Source of the DNA: Nostoc sp. 'Peltigera membranacea cyanobiont' N6
GTDB taxonomy: Bacteria; Cyanobacteriota; Cyanobacteriia; Cyanobacteriales; Nostocaceae
DNA: 64,000 nt
Assembly (NCBI RefSeq): GCF_002949735.1
Contig: NZ_CP026681.1
Coordinates: 6,533,501-6,597,500, forward strand
Direction of reading: 5' to 3'
Shown here: positions 7,557-17,108 of the stretch, piece after piece
Layout: each line of letters opens with the position of its first letter
Position numbering within the stretch: the first letter of the stretch is position 1
Translations under genes and position numbers: made by a program
Notes under the pieces: generated by a model
What the model saw: the letters and a program-made list of their open reading frames with translations, nothing else
Told to the model about the DNA's origin: nothing
Database searches by the model: none

Positions 7557-10500
7557 ATGTCTCGAAAACTTCAGCTAGTCAAGGCAATTCAAAAAAACTT
7601 CAAACAAATTAGTAAGCAGTTTTTATCTACGATTAACAAACAAATTATTTGGCTACTACGAGCTTTATTTGGCAATCGAAGAAGACGAAATTCGGAGAAT
7701 GCTGGGTTTTTGTTGCCGACAGTGGCGATGGTAATTTTAGTAGTTGTATTGTTAACAACTGCAATCTTGTTTCGGTCTTTTGAACGCTCCAAAAATGCTA
7801 GCAATGTCAGGGTTAATGAAGCTGTGCTGAACGCCGCAGCACCAGCCCTGGATAGAGCTAGAGCAAAATTAGACAAGCTATTTGATGACCGTAGATTGCC
7901 ACGAGCCACACCCTCAGATACAGCTTTAGAGACTACTTTAAGAACTTATTTGAATGAATATAGCTTTGGCGACGAAACTCAACTAAATGTAAATTATGGC
8001 AGTGAAACAGCACTCCCAACTGCATGGATGTTCCCCATTGATACAAATAACAATGGGAAATTTGACACCTATACTCTTTATGGAATTTATTTCCGAAATC
8101 CGCCTATAACTAGTGGCTCATATAGTCGTGCTAGAAATCCTCTGGAGGCAAGAACTCCGCCCATGACCTCTGGTAGTATTAGTAACGGTTGTCAAGATAC
8201 TCTAGGAACTAGTGCTACTTTGGTGGGGAGTACGGGCTGGTTTAATATTGCTGGTAAGCTGAAGAAAAGCTTTTTTGTTTACACTGCTAATGTTCCAATC
8301 ACTAGCCAACCTGCTGATACAACTAACTACGAAACTTTCACCGGGAATAAAGGTTTTTCAGGTTTAGAGTATCAACAAGACCGCGTTCAACTACCGCTAG
8401 TTAACAATGCGGTGGTTTATGACGATGATGTAGAACTTACCCCAGGTACTCTATTTAACCTAAATGGACGGATATTAACTAATAGTAACTTCCTAACTGG
8501 TAGTAATGGTAATACAGTTACACTTTATCAGGTCAGTAGTAAGAATTCCTGTTTCTACGATGATGAAAACGCCAAAATTATTGTCGGTGGAAATTTAGGC
8601 GCAGGTCTTTTCACCAGTGACACTGATGATGCAAGCAATACTACTGTGGTGCATTTATTCCGAGGTTTAGGAGCTGATCCTGAGACTTCTTCTGGCGTTA
8701 ATGTTAAAGATAACAAATCAGTCACTGGAACAGCGAATAAGATTGCGTACAATAGTTTAGCTTATGTACAACGCATTAATCTTTTGGTGCAAGCACAGGC
8801 TGCTAACGCTGCATCTACCGATCCACAAGAAGTCAAAGATGGCATTACACAGCAATTAAAAGTATTAAATCTCGATACCTCCACCGCCTCCACAGACCTA
8901 CAAGCTAGTATCCGTAATAATCAGCTAGGACTCTATTTTAAAAAACGTACACGCCGTGTACCTTATGCTGAAATTGCCTTCGCTGGAAATGCACTAGGAA
9001 CTTATACTCTCACTACAGTGTTAGGACTAAGTAGTGGTGATTCGCTGCGTCCACCAGACACTTGGGTTTATCCTTTTGATCCCGCTGATGGTAAAACTAG
9101 AACTAATTATGCCAATTTAACACTCAAAGCTAATACTTCTGATAGTACCAAGCTATTACCCAGTGCTACAGAGCCAACTAGACAGCGACAAGTAGGTAAA
9201 GAACAGTATCTTGGCGATCGCATTTTGCTAGGTAATAACCTACCTGGATTGTGGTGGAATGGGACAACATTTATTGGTTCAGATAGCACAGATACGCAAA
9301 GTATCACAGGTATTAACTGGGACGACCCTTCAACTGCAAATCGTAATCGCCGTAGTCGTGTACAGCAACTAGCTGATTTAGGAACTGTTGACCGAGATGG
9401 AGACTGGGAAGCATCTGCTGCTACCATACCAAGTACTCCCCAAGATTCTGTAGGTGGCTTGCGGGTAGTGACTGGTGCAGGGATTTATTTGCCTAGTAAT
9501 TTGACTGTTAGTAGTTCTCAAGCAAACTTTACCGCAGCTGCAACCCAAATCTGGTCAGATATGATGCCAGTGCCTTCAGAAACAGCTACTGTTGGCACAA
9601 GTGTTGATGCTAGGGATGTAACAGGTGGCTTTGACTATTCAACAATTCAAGTCTCAAGTCAACCATATTTACGGATGCGGGCTACAGCAGTTTATCACTA
9701 CCAAGCTAGTGGCTATAGCCAGACAAGCCCTACACCAATCGCTTGTATAAGTAGTTACTACGACCCAACGAATACTACTACCGCTCATAACCTCAATAGT
9801 CTTCCTTCTGCGACAATACCTCTTCCTGCGACAACAGCTTTTATATATGACCAAGCTGCAAATGGTTTATCTAACAATGGCATCGTTTATCCAGCTCCAA
9901 CAAAGACTGTTTCAGACTATCAGTATTTGCTAAATTACGAGGCTAGTTTAAAGTATCTGAATGGGCGGACGGTGAATGAAGTTCTGAAAAATTCTCTGGC
10001 AAAAGCAGCTTCCTCTCGGACACTTTCAGAGCAGTCTGCAATCGATACTGCCATTTGTGCTATCCAGATATTAGATGGTACTCTCAGTCCTAGTGCGAGT
10101 CCTGTTATCCCTCACGGCGCAATTTACGAAACTGCCTTTTTAGATGCAAGGCAGATTAAAGCAATTCATAAAGATGTATCAGCATCAAATCCTGGTGTAG
10201 AAACATTCACTAACGGCGATGGTGTAAATGGAGATGGCACTGGAATTGTAGCAAGCCCGTCTACAGATTACGAACTGGCCAAAGAAACCCGCCAACCTCT
10301 AGAAATTCGTGCCACTGTATTAGACATTAGTAGATTGCGGACAACTTACGGCACAGCAACACCACAAGAATACTTAATTCCCAATAGCGGTATTATTTAC
10401 GCTACTCGTGATGATGCACTTTTAGATTTGAGTACTGCTTCTGGTATTACAGCAATAGATACAGCTACACAAATACAGAACAAAAAAGATACTCAAAAAT

Positions 10501-12242
10501 CAAGTAGCCCTGTAGACTTAAAACTCGATCCAACTCGCCGCCCTAACGCCATCATGTTAATCAATGGCAACCCAATCTGGCGTACAAGTGATTACAGAGA
10601 TGGAGAAAAAGGTTTGATTCTAGCTTCTAATTTGCCCGTCTATATTAAAGGCGACTTTAATATACATAGCCAAGAAGAGTTTACAACAGCTCTAGCTAGT
10701 GATTGGAGCAATTTTTACTCTCGCACTGCATCAACCCGTAATACCCAATTTGCCTGTCGTAAAAATGACACTCGGCTACCAGGTAAGTGTCTACCAAATG
10801 GGGACGCATGGCGACCTGCCAGCGTGTTGTCAGATGCAATCACACTTCTTTCTAATAACTTCCAGTTTGGCTACCGCAGTGATGGAGACTATGACCTGAA
10901 TAATAATCTGGGGGATAGTACTTCTATTACTGCATTTCGGAAAAATGGGTTTGCTTTGATAAATCGCAGTGGTGTCGTAGTTACTACCAACAACGCCAAT
11001 GTCATCAATGCTGCCTGGTATGACACTAGCACTGCTGCTCCAAGTTCTACTAGTATAAAAAGTTCTTACCTCAATAACTTTGTTACACCCATCCAGCGAG
11101 TCAAAAACACCACTACAAGCAGTGATAATAGTCAACCTCTAATTACTGCTCCTGTTGCTGTTCCAGAGTATTTAATGGAGTACTGTCCAAAACTACCTGT
11201 TTCAGCTTGCACTGATCCAATTAATGATTGGGTTATCGCTCCTGGTATTACTGCCTCATCTGCTATTGGACAATCTTTTTCTCTTACTACATATAAAGCA
11301 GGTACATCAGCGCAATTACCAGTAGATTCCAACAATAAGAGGTATCCTCGTCGTGTTGCTTTCAAGCGTGATGATAGTACGGGCAACGTGTTATTGGATC
11401 ATAGTAAACCCATTATTTTAGGTATAAAGGGTGGACTAATAAAAGATTTTCCAATATATAATTTTGCAAGCGGTGCAGATGCTAGACCAGATCCAAAAAT
11501 TAATGGTCTATGGTTCCGAACAACTACTGCTAATGACGATACTCAACCGCTACAGGTGACTCTAGGAACTGTTTCACCTTCAACCGACCAACCAATATTA
11601 TCCCCAGTTTTACAAATTCAAGCAGCTTTCGACAAAGAAGATGTATCACCAACATCAGATAGGGATCGGAGAATAGGCCCTAATAATAAACAGGGTTCTT
11701 ATTGGTTACAATGGGCAACACCTACTACCTTCAATTTAGCTGCGGCAGGGGGAGATACGCCAGCTCGCACGACAGAAGATAATGGTGGTCTACACAATTT
11801 TGTCCGCTTCTTGGAAAATTGGGACCCACTTTACGACGACTTAACGAAGGCTAACGCAGCTACAATTAGCGGCTCTTTTATCCAAAGAACTCGTAGTGCC
11901 TATGCTACTGCACCATTTACGGCATTCTTAACTAATTCGGCCAGTATTACCAGCGATACTGTATATCCGATCGCTAATAGTAATGGTCAGATACCTTTTT
12001 ATCTAGCTCCTAAACGGCAGTGGGGTTATGATGTCGCCTTGCTATCGCAATCACCAGACGCATTTTCGCAAAAATTAGCGATAACACCAGATGACAAACC
12101 CAATGAGTACTTCCGAGAAGTTGGCCGAGATGACGTATGGGTGAAAGCTTTGCTATGTGCTAAAAAAGCTAATACCAGTGTTCCTCCTGCATTTACTGTT
12201 CCTGCAATCGATTCAGATCAAATTCCTACTAGCTGCCCATAA
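7557..12242 (+). CDS. hpsA: Hormogonium polysaccharide biosynthesis protein HpsA
   Basis: A 1,561-residue protein and first gene of the hps locus. After a basic N-terminus (RRRR at 41-44) comes one pilin-like hydrophobic helix, residues 50-72, beginning GFLLPTVAMVILVVV. The Gly50-Phe51 pair resembles a prepilin peptidase site, but position +5 is Thr instead of Glu. This is a feature of tip pseudopilins of the GspK/PilX type. The rest is an extracytoplasmic Ser/Thr/Asn-rich body with scattered Cys residues and no catalytic motif that I recognise. HpsA of Nostoc punctiforme is needed for hormogonium polysaccharide release and gliding. Pseudopilin gene hpsB follows after 27 bp. AAGGA precedes the start. 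Confidence 0.88.
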   Translation: MSRKLQLVKAIQKNFKQISKQFLSTINKQIIWLLRALFGNRRRRNSENAGFLLPTVAMVILVVVLLTTAILFRSFERSKNASNVRVNEAVLNAAAPALDRARAKLDKLFDDRRLPRATPSDTALETTLRTYLNEYSFGDETQLNVNYGSETALPTAWMFPIDTNNNGKFDTYTLYGIYFRNPPITSGSYSRARNPLEARTPPMTSGSISNGCQDTLGTSATLVGSTGWFNIAGKLKKSFFVYTANVPITSQPADTTNYETFTGNKGFSGLEYQQDRVQLPLVNNAVVYDDDVELTPGTLFNLNGRILTNSNFLTGSNGNTVTLYQVSSKNSCFYDDENAKIIVGGNLGAGLFTSDTDDASNTTVVHLFRGLGADPETSSGVNVKDNKSVTGTANKIAYNSLAYVQRINLLVQAQAANAASTDPQEVKDGITQQLKVLNLDTSTASTDLQASIRNNQLGLYFKKRTRRVPYAEIAFAGNALGTYTLTTVLGLSSGDSLRPPDTWVYPFDPADGKTRTNYANLTLKANTSDSTKLLPSATEPTRQRQVGKEQYLGDRILLGNNLPGLWWNGTTFIGSDSTDTQSITGINWDDPSTANRNRRSRVQQLADLGTVDRDGDWEASAATIPSTPQDSVGGLRVVTGAGIYLPSNLTVSSSQANFTAAATQIWSDMMPVPSETATVGTSVDARDVTGGFDYSTIQVSSQPYLRMRATAVYHYQASGYSQTSPTPIACISSYYDPTNTTTAHNLNSLPSATIPLPATTAFIYDQAANGLSNNGIVYPAPTKTVSDYQYLLNYEASLKYLNGRTVNEVLKNSLAKAASSRTLSEQSAIDTAICAIQILDGTLSPSASPVIPHGAIYETAFLDARQIKAIHKDVSASNPGVETFTNGDGVNGDGTGIVASPSTDYELAKETRQPLEIRATVLDISRLRTTYGTATPQEYLIPNSGIIYATRDDALLDLSTASGITAIDTATQIQNKKDTQKSSSPVDLKLDPTRRPNAIMLINGNPIWRTSDYRDGEKGLILASNLPVYIKGDFNIHSQEEFTTALASDWSNFYSRTASTRNTQFACRKNDTRLPGKCLPNGDAWRPASVLSDAITLLSNNFQFGYRSDGDYDLNNNLGDSTSITAFRKNGFALINRSGVVVTTNNANVINAAWYDTSTAAPSSTSIKSSYLNNFVTPIQRVKNTTTSSDNSQPLITAPVAVPEYLMEYCPKLPVSACTDPINDWVIAPGITASSAIGQSFSLTTYKAGTSAQLPVDSNNKRYPRRVAFKRDDSTGNVLLDHSKPIILGIKGGLIKDFPIYNFASGADARPDPKINGLWFRTTTANDDTQPLQVTLGTVSPSTDQPILSPVLQIQAAFDKEDVSPTSDRDRRIGPNNKQGSYWLQWATPTTFNLAAAGGDTPARTTEDNGGLHNFVRFLENWDPLYDDLTKANAATISGSFIQRTRSAYATAPFTAFLTNSASITSDTVYPIANSNGQIPFYLAPKRQWGYDVALLSQSPDAFSQKLAITPDDKPNEYFREVGRDDVWVKALLCAKKANTSVPPAFTVPAIDSDQIPTSCP

Positions 12243-12269
12243 TAAAATGTCAGAAACTCGTTAATAACT

Positions 12270-13004
12270 ATGATTAAGCGCAAACAACAGCAAGTGAGTT
12301 ACCTATCTGGTGAGGCTGGTTTCACGATTATTGAGTCGCTTGTAGCAATACTCATAGTTGCTATTTTACTGGCAGCGATCGCACCTACCATCGTCATTGC
12401 AACAGCAACCCGCGTCCAATCAAAACGTGTAGAACAAGCCACCCAAGCTGCCAGAAGTTTCATTGACGGTGTTAAATCTGGAGCAGTGACAACCCCTGCT
12501 ACCAATATTCCACTGACTCAATCAGCCGCTGCAACACCCAGGTATTTAAGTGACAACTTACTCAACACAGACTCCACAAGTATGCCACCTCCTACATCAT
12601 CAACATCTTTATATTGTGTGAGAAAAGATGGAAATAACAACCTAGCTATTGCTAACCCAGACTGTACTACTCCCCCAACAGGTATGACCAACTTATTTTA
12701 CATTCAAGCTGTAAAAATCGTAGTAGCAGGAAGCACCCCAACAGATACAACAACCGGTTTACCAAAAGATGGCTACCGTTTGGGAATTCGAGTTTATCGG
12801 TCGGATATTGACTTTACTAATGCTAAAGCTAGCAACGGTAGTGACAAAAAAACACAAAGAACTTTCACGGGTACTTTAGGCGATCGTCAATCCCCATTAG
12901 TGGAGATGACAACTGAGATCGGCTCTAGAAACACTTCCTTCAATGCTCTATGTCAACGTCTTGTTATTACTGGCAGTACTACTAGTAACACCACTTGCAA
13001 TTAA
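12270..13004 (+). CDS. hpsB: Hormogonium pseudopilin HpsB
   Basis: A 244-residue type IV pilin-like protein. The prepilin motif is GFTIIESLVAILIVAILLAAIAP, with cleavage after Gly17, Phe18 at +1 and Glu22 at +5. The remainder is a secreted domain with three or more Cys residues near the C-terminus. It is expected to be processed by PilD and to form part of the secretion pseudopilus with HpsC, HpsD and HpsH. The leader is 17 residues, longer than many. It follows hpsA closely and is likely co-transcribed. Confidence 0.85.
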   Translation: MIKRKQQQVSYLSGEAGFTIIESLVAILIVAILLAAIAPTIVIATATRVQSKRVEQATQAARSFIDGVKSGAVTTPATNIPLTQSAAATPRYLSDNLLNTDSTSMPPPTSSTSLYCVRKDGNNNLAIANPDCTTPPTGMTNLFYIQAVKIVVAGSTPTDTTTGLPKDGYRLGIRVYRSDIDFTNAKASNGSDKKTQRTFTGTLGDRQSPLVEMTTEIGSRNTSFNALCQRLVITGSTTSNTTCN

Positions 13005-13125
13005 GTCATACACAATAAGATTGAAAGATATAACTTTTTAAAAAGATGGTAATTCAACAGCCGCAATGGTTAATACTACCCCATCAATGCATAACTTTAC
13101 ACGATAATTTGCTAGATGTATTTCT

Positions 13126-14181
13126 ATGACTAAGGGGCAGACCGTAGTTATGAAGAATTTGCTCAGATTTCTTCTCAGCATTCAGCTGAAACATTCTAAA
13201 TTTGTTCAGCAGGTTAATGGTTTTACCCTGATAGAACTTTTGATAGGCTTATTGCTGGCATTCCTAGTGATTACACCACTGCTAGGATTTATGATTAATA
13301 TTCTCAGTACAGATCAGAAGGAGCAAGCAAAGGCAAATTCTGAACAAGAAATCCAGTCAGCAATTGATTACATTGGCCGTGATTTACAACAAGCTGTCTA
13401 TATATATGATGGAACTGCACTGACTACCAATTCAAACACTACCGCAGCAAGCTCAGGAATTCAAAACCAAATACCCCCTGTTAAAAAAGCTGGTTTTTGT
13501 GATTCTTCTAGTACTACTGTTACTTGTAAACCCGTTTTAGTGTTTTGGAAACGCAAGTTTATCTCAAGTGTGATTACACCTTCTAGCACTACAACAAGCA
13601 AAGATGATACTTTTGTTTACTCATTAGTTGCCTATTATTTAATCAAAGATATTAGCACCAGTACTAGCACCACTTGGTCAAAAGCAGCTCGCATTGCCAG
13701 ATTTGAAATTAGTGATGGAGTTCTTGCTACTAGCGGTAGTCCTAATTGTAATACTACTGACTATCCTAATGACTCATATATTGATACCAGCCACTGCCCC
13801 GATCCAGGTTTTCAGCGTTTTAACCTGAATCTACCAGGTGCTGTCGGTATAAATCAGCAAATGAATTCATGGAAAACAGCTTCGTCAGTTTACACTCAAA
13901 CACCTTTCGTACTAGTTGATTTTATCGATCAAACCTCTATCCCAACAAGTACAGCAGATCCATTATATCCTCAGTGCCCCACTGGAGTACTTAGCAAGGG
14001 TAGTTTTATGGGCTTTTATGCTTGCGTTGATGTTGCCAACACAACAGCACAGGTGTTTTTACGAGGTAATGCCCTAGCTCGATTGCAAAATAACAATTTT
14101 GATTACTCTTCAAATAACCAAACCTACTTTCCAACAGCAAGCGTCCGCGTCCAAGGACGTGGGTATTTATTTACTAGATGA
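13126..14181 (+). CDS. hpsC: Hormogonium pseudopilin HpsC
   Basis: A 351-residue pseudopilin of PilW/GspJ-like size. The prepilin site is Gly32-Phe33 in NGFTLIELLIGLLLAFL, with Glu37 at +5. A secreted domain follows with QEIQSAIDYIGRDLQQAVYIYDG, typical of PilW-like proteins. The start is ambiguous: ATG 13126 has little before it, and ATG 13150 has AAGGGG about 14 bases upstream. The stop overlaps the hpsD start by four bases (ATGA), which suggests translational coupling if that hpsD start is used. Confidence 0.85.
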   Translation: MTKGQTVVMKNLLRFLLSIQLKHSKFVQQVNGFTLIELLIGLLLAFLVITPLLGFMINILSTDQKEQAKANSEQEIQSAIDYIGRDLQQAVYIYDGTALTTNSNTTAASSGIQNQIPPVKKAGFCDSSSTTVTCKPVLVFWKRKFISSVITPSSTTTSKDDTFVYSLVAYYLIKDISTSTSTTWSKAARIARFEISDGVLATSGSPNCNTTDYPNDSYIDTSHCPDPGFQRFNLNLPGAVGINQQMNSWKTASSVYTQTPFVLVDFIDQTSIPTSTADPLYPQCPTGVLSKGSFMGFYACVDVANTTAQVFLRGNALARLQNNNFDYSSNNQTYFPTASVRVQGRGYLFTR

Positions 14182-14909
14182 ACTTGACAATAGACAGCAC
14201 AATTAATGGTGAGGTTATGATGGGCAACTTAACTTTCAAGTTATTCCATACTAAGATGTGTAATCAAGACACCAAGCAGCGATTTTATCCTCAACATGAT
14301 GCTGGTTTTACCTTAATAGAAATGCTTGTAGTGGTTCTAATAATTGGAATTTTATCAGCGATCGCAGTTCCTAGCTGGTTTTCCTTTGTGAACCGACAAC
14401 GCTTGAATAAAGCTCAAGATGCTGTTTTAGCCTCCATACAGCAAGCACAGCAAACAGCTAAAAAGACCAAACTTAGCTATAGTGTCAGTTTTACAACTAA
14501 TAGCACCAATGTAATAAAAGTTGCTGTTTATCCTAGCAGTTCTTCTGGTATTGCCTTAACTGACAATAGCTGGCAAAGCTTGGGCGGAGATTTGCAAATT
14601 CCAGCAGGCTCAGTGGTATTGAGTACTAACATTGCTACTCCAAACACAATTGGCACTACAATATCCGACACTAAATCTACACCATACGCTTCTACTCAAC
14701 CACACACTATTACCTTTGACTATCTCGGTACTCTACCAAATGCCAACTTTGGTACAATCGCGTCAGGTTCAACAGATGCACCAGGTTTAAAAATTGTGCT
14801 GGCTTCTGCTGGAAGTTCTGTATCATCCTCTAATAGCTTAAAACGATGCCTCATTGTCGATACTCTCTTGGGTGCAACTTTTAAGAAAAAAGATGGTGAC
14901 TGCAATTAA
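14178..14909 (+). CDS. hpsD: Hormogonium pseudopilin HpsD
   Basis: A GspH/FimU-like pseudopilin of 243 residues if read from the ATG overlapping hpsC. The prepilin site is Gly43-Phe44 (GFTLIEMLVVVLIIGILSAIAVP) with Glu48 at +5. A shorter start at 14217 or 14220 has GAGG just upstream and gives a leader of about 29 residues; the one at 14220 looks best spaced. The C-terminus ends in KKKDGDCN, with a late Cys pair resembling HpsH. It is the last gene of the first pseudopilin block; a 223-bp gap follows before hpsE. Confidence 0.85.
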   Translation: MNLTIDSTINGEVMMGNLTFKLFHTKMCNQDTKQRFYPQHDAGFTLIEMLVVVLIIGILSAIAVPSWFSFVNRQRLNKAQDAVLASIQQAQQTAKKTKLSYSVSFTTNSTNVIKVAVYPSSSSGIALTDNSWQSLGGDLQIPAGSVVLSTNIATPNTIGTTISDTKSTPYASTQPHTITFDYLGTLPNANFGTIASGSTDAPGLKIVLASAGSSVSSSNSLKRCLIVDTLLGATFKKKDGDCN

Positions 14910-15132
14910 ATATTCACTTGTAGCAATAAAATAAAAAAGATACCTAAAAATACGGTATATAAAATGGCAAAATTGATAGCAAAATTGATAGATAAGTTGC
15001 AGTCTGCCCGATTTTACATATTTGACTGATTATTAACCACCAGGAATAATTTGTAATATTTTGTCGTATTTTCATTACTTGAGCATACTATAAAGAGCAT
15101 CACATCACACTTAGAAATATAATTTTAGAGCA

Positions 15133-16092
15133 ATGAACAATTGCCTTGACTTTACTGTAGCGATCCCAACTTACAACGGTGAAAGTCGTTTGCCGGAATT
15201 ACTAGAGCGACTACAAAAGCAACTTCACACAGAAAACTTATCTTGGGAAATTATAGTTGTAGACAATAACAGCACTGATAATACAGCTAAACTTGTTCAA
15301 GCCTATCAAAAAAATTGGCAATGTCCTTACCCTTTAAAATATTGCTTTGAAGCGCAACAGGGAGCAGCTTATGCCCGAAAAAAGGCAGTTGCAGAAGCTA
15401 AGGGTAGATTCATAGGTTTTCTAGATGATGACAACTACCCAGTATCAAATTGGGTATCCGCAGCTTATACTTTTGGTGAAAAGTATCCCCAGGCGGGAGC
15501 TTATGCTAGCCAAATTCACCCTGATTGGGAAGTAGAACCACCAGAAAACTTTCAGCGAATCGCTCCATTCTTGGCAATTACAGAGCGAGGTAATTTACCA
15601 CTATTATATGAAGCGTCCAAAAAATTACTACCTCCTTCAGCCGGTCTTGTTGTCCGTAAACAAGCATGGTTAGAAAGTGTCCCAGAAAAATCTATTCTAA
15701 CTGGGAGAGTTAAAGGCAATATGCTTTCCAGTGAAGACTTAGAAATGCTGTCTCATATCCAAAAATCAGGATGGGAAATTTGGTATAATCCAGAAATGGA
15801 AATTTCTCATAAAATTCCAATTTTTCGGTTACAAAAAGATTATTTAATTCCCTTCTTTAGAGGTATTGGACTTAGCCGTTATGTAACTAGAATGGTTAGT
15901 ATAAAACAGATATATAGACCAATTGCTCTTTTATCTTACACGATAAATGACCTGCGTAAAATTGCTTTGCATTTACTCAGATATCGAACTAAGCTCAAAC
16001 ATGATTTGGTACTTGCTTGTGAAATGGAGCTTTTCCTAAGTAGTTTGATTAGCCCTTTTTATCTTTGGAAAAACGGATACTTTAAAAAATAA
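15133..16092 (+). CDS. hpsE: Family 2 glycosyltransferase HpsE
   Basis: A 319-residue GT-A fold enzyme. The donor-site motif is VDNNSTDNT (about residues 42-50), the DxD-type metal motif lies in GFLDDDN (about residues 95-101), and an acceptor-side SSEDLEML follows at about 200. No strong membrane span, so it is probably cytoplasmic or membrane-associated. It should add sugars to the hormogonium polysaccharide. It is clearly paralogous to hpsF next door (same VAIPxYNG, WEIIxVDNNS and GAAxAR blocks), which points to tandem duplication. The 223-bp gap before it could hold its own promoter. Confidence 0.85.
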   Translation: MNNCLDFTVAIPTYNGESRLPELLERLQKQLHTENLSWEIIVVDNNSTDNTAKLVQAYQKNWQCPYPLKYCFEAQQGAAYARKKAVAEAKGRFIGFLDDDNYPVSNWVSAAYTFGEKYPQAGAYASQIHPDWEVEPPENFQRIAPFLAITERGNLPLLYEASKKLLPPSAGLVVRKQAWLESVPEKSILTGRVKGNMLSSEDLEMLSHIQKSGWEIWYNPEMEISHKIPIFRLQKDYLIPFFRGIGLSRYVTRMVSIKQIYRPIALLSYTINDLRKIALHLLRYRTKLKHDLVLACEMELFLSSLISPFYLWKNGYFKK

Positions 16093-16112
16093 ATTATCAA
16101 AAAACAGGTATT

Positions 16113-17093
16113 ATGACCCAATTAGCGGTTGAAAGTTTAGATATTAGCGTAGCTATCCCTGCATATAACGGAGCAACCCGTTTACCTAAAGTTTTGGATA
16201 AGCTATTAACCCAGATAGGAGTAGAAAAACTTAACTGGGAAATTATTATTGTGGATAATAATAGTTCGGATAACACATCTGAAATAATCCAGAATTACCA
16301 AAAAATATATAATGGCAACTGTCATTTAAGATATTTTTTAGAAACCGAACAAGGAGCTGCTTTTGCACGACTGCGGGCAGTCCGTGAAGCAAGAGGTGAG
16401 CTAATAGCGTTTTTAGATGATGATAACTTACCTGCTCCTGATTGGTTAGCTCAAGCATATAATTTTGGATTAGAGCATCCTCAAGCAGGTGCTTGGGGTG
16501 GACAGATTCATGGAGATTTTGAAGTAAAGCCACCAGAAAATTTTGAACGAATTCAAGCTTTTTTAGCTATCAGAGAACATGGCTCAAATCCACATTTATT
16601 TGATGCGGAGAATTTAAGACTTCCTCCCGGAGCGGCGCTTGTTGTCAGGAAACAAGTATGGTGTGAGAATGTACCACAACGTCCGACTTTAAGCGGAAAA
16701 TTACCTGGTATTTTGGTGCAGGGAGATGACTATGAACCATTACTTTATATACATTATGCAGGCTGGCAAATTTGGTATAACCCTACCATGCATACTTATC
16801 ATCAAATACCACATTGGCGACTGGAAAGAGATTATCTACTAACTTTGGCACGTGGCTGTGGATTGTGTATTTTTCAGCTGCGTTTGATAAATACGAAAAA
16901 TTGGCAAAAACCAATAGTTTTTGTGAAAACTATTTTAGGGAATTTACGTCGAGTATTACAACACCTTATTCAATATAGAGGGCAATTTAAAACTAATCTA
17001 ATTGCTCTTTTTGAGATTGAGTTTTACTTGGCTAGTATGATGAGTCCTATTTACTACTTAAAATGTAATTTAGGCAGAGGACTAAAAAATTAA
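16113..17093 (+). CDS. hpsF: Family 2 glycosyltransferase HpsF
   Basis: 326 residues, paralogue of hpsE. It shows IIVDNNSSDNT, LIAFLDDDNLP with the metal-binding Asp cluster, and LVQGDDYEPLL for the catalytic region. AGG lies five bases before the ATG. The gene follows hpsE after 20 bp and precedes hpsG by 15 bp, so the three are one transcription unit. The sugar substrate cannot be read from the sequence. Confidence 0.85.
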   Translation: MTQLAVESLDISVAIPAYNGATRLPKVLDKLLTQIGVEKLNWEIIIVDNNSSDNTSEIIQNYQKIYNGNCHLRYFLETEQGAAFARLRAVREARGELIAFLDDDNLPAPDWLAQAYNFGLEHPQAGAWGGQIHGDFEVKPPENFERIQAFLAIREHGSNPHLFDAENLRLPPGAALVVRKQVWCENVPQRPTLSGKLPGILVQGDDYEPLLYIHYAGWQIWYNPTMHTYHQIPHWRLERDYLLTLARGCGLCIFQLRLINTKNWQKPIVFVKTILGNLRRVLQHLIQYRGQFKTNLIALFEIEFYLASMMSPIYYLKCNLGRGLKN

Positions 17094-17108
17094 AGTAGCC
17101 TGTTACTA

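Noticed and set aside
10699..11386. Several 60-100-codon frames inside hpsA in other frames
   Set aside because: They are shadows of the long hpsA frame without start signals.
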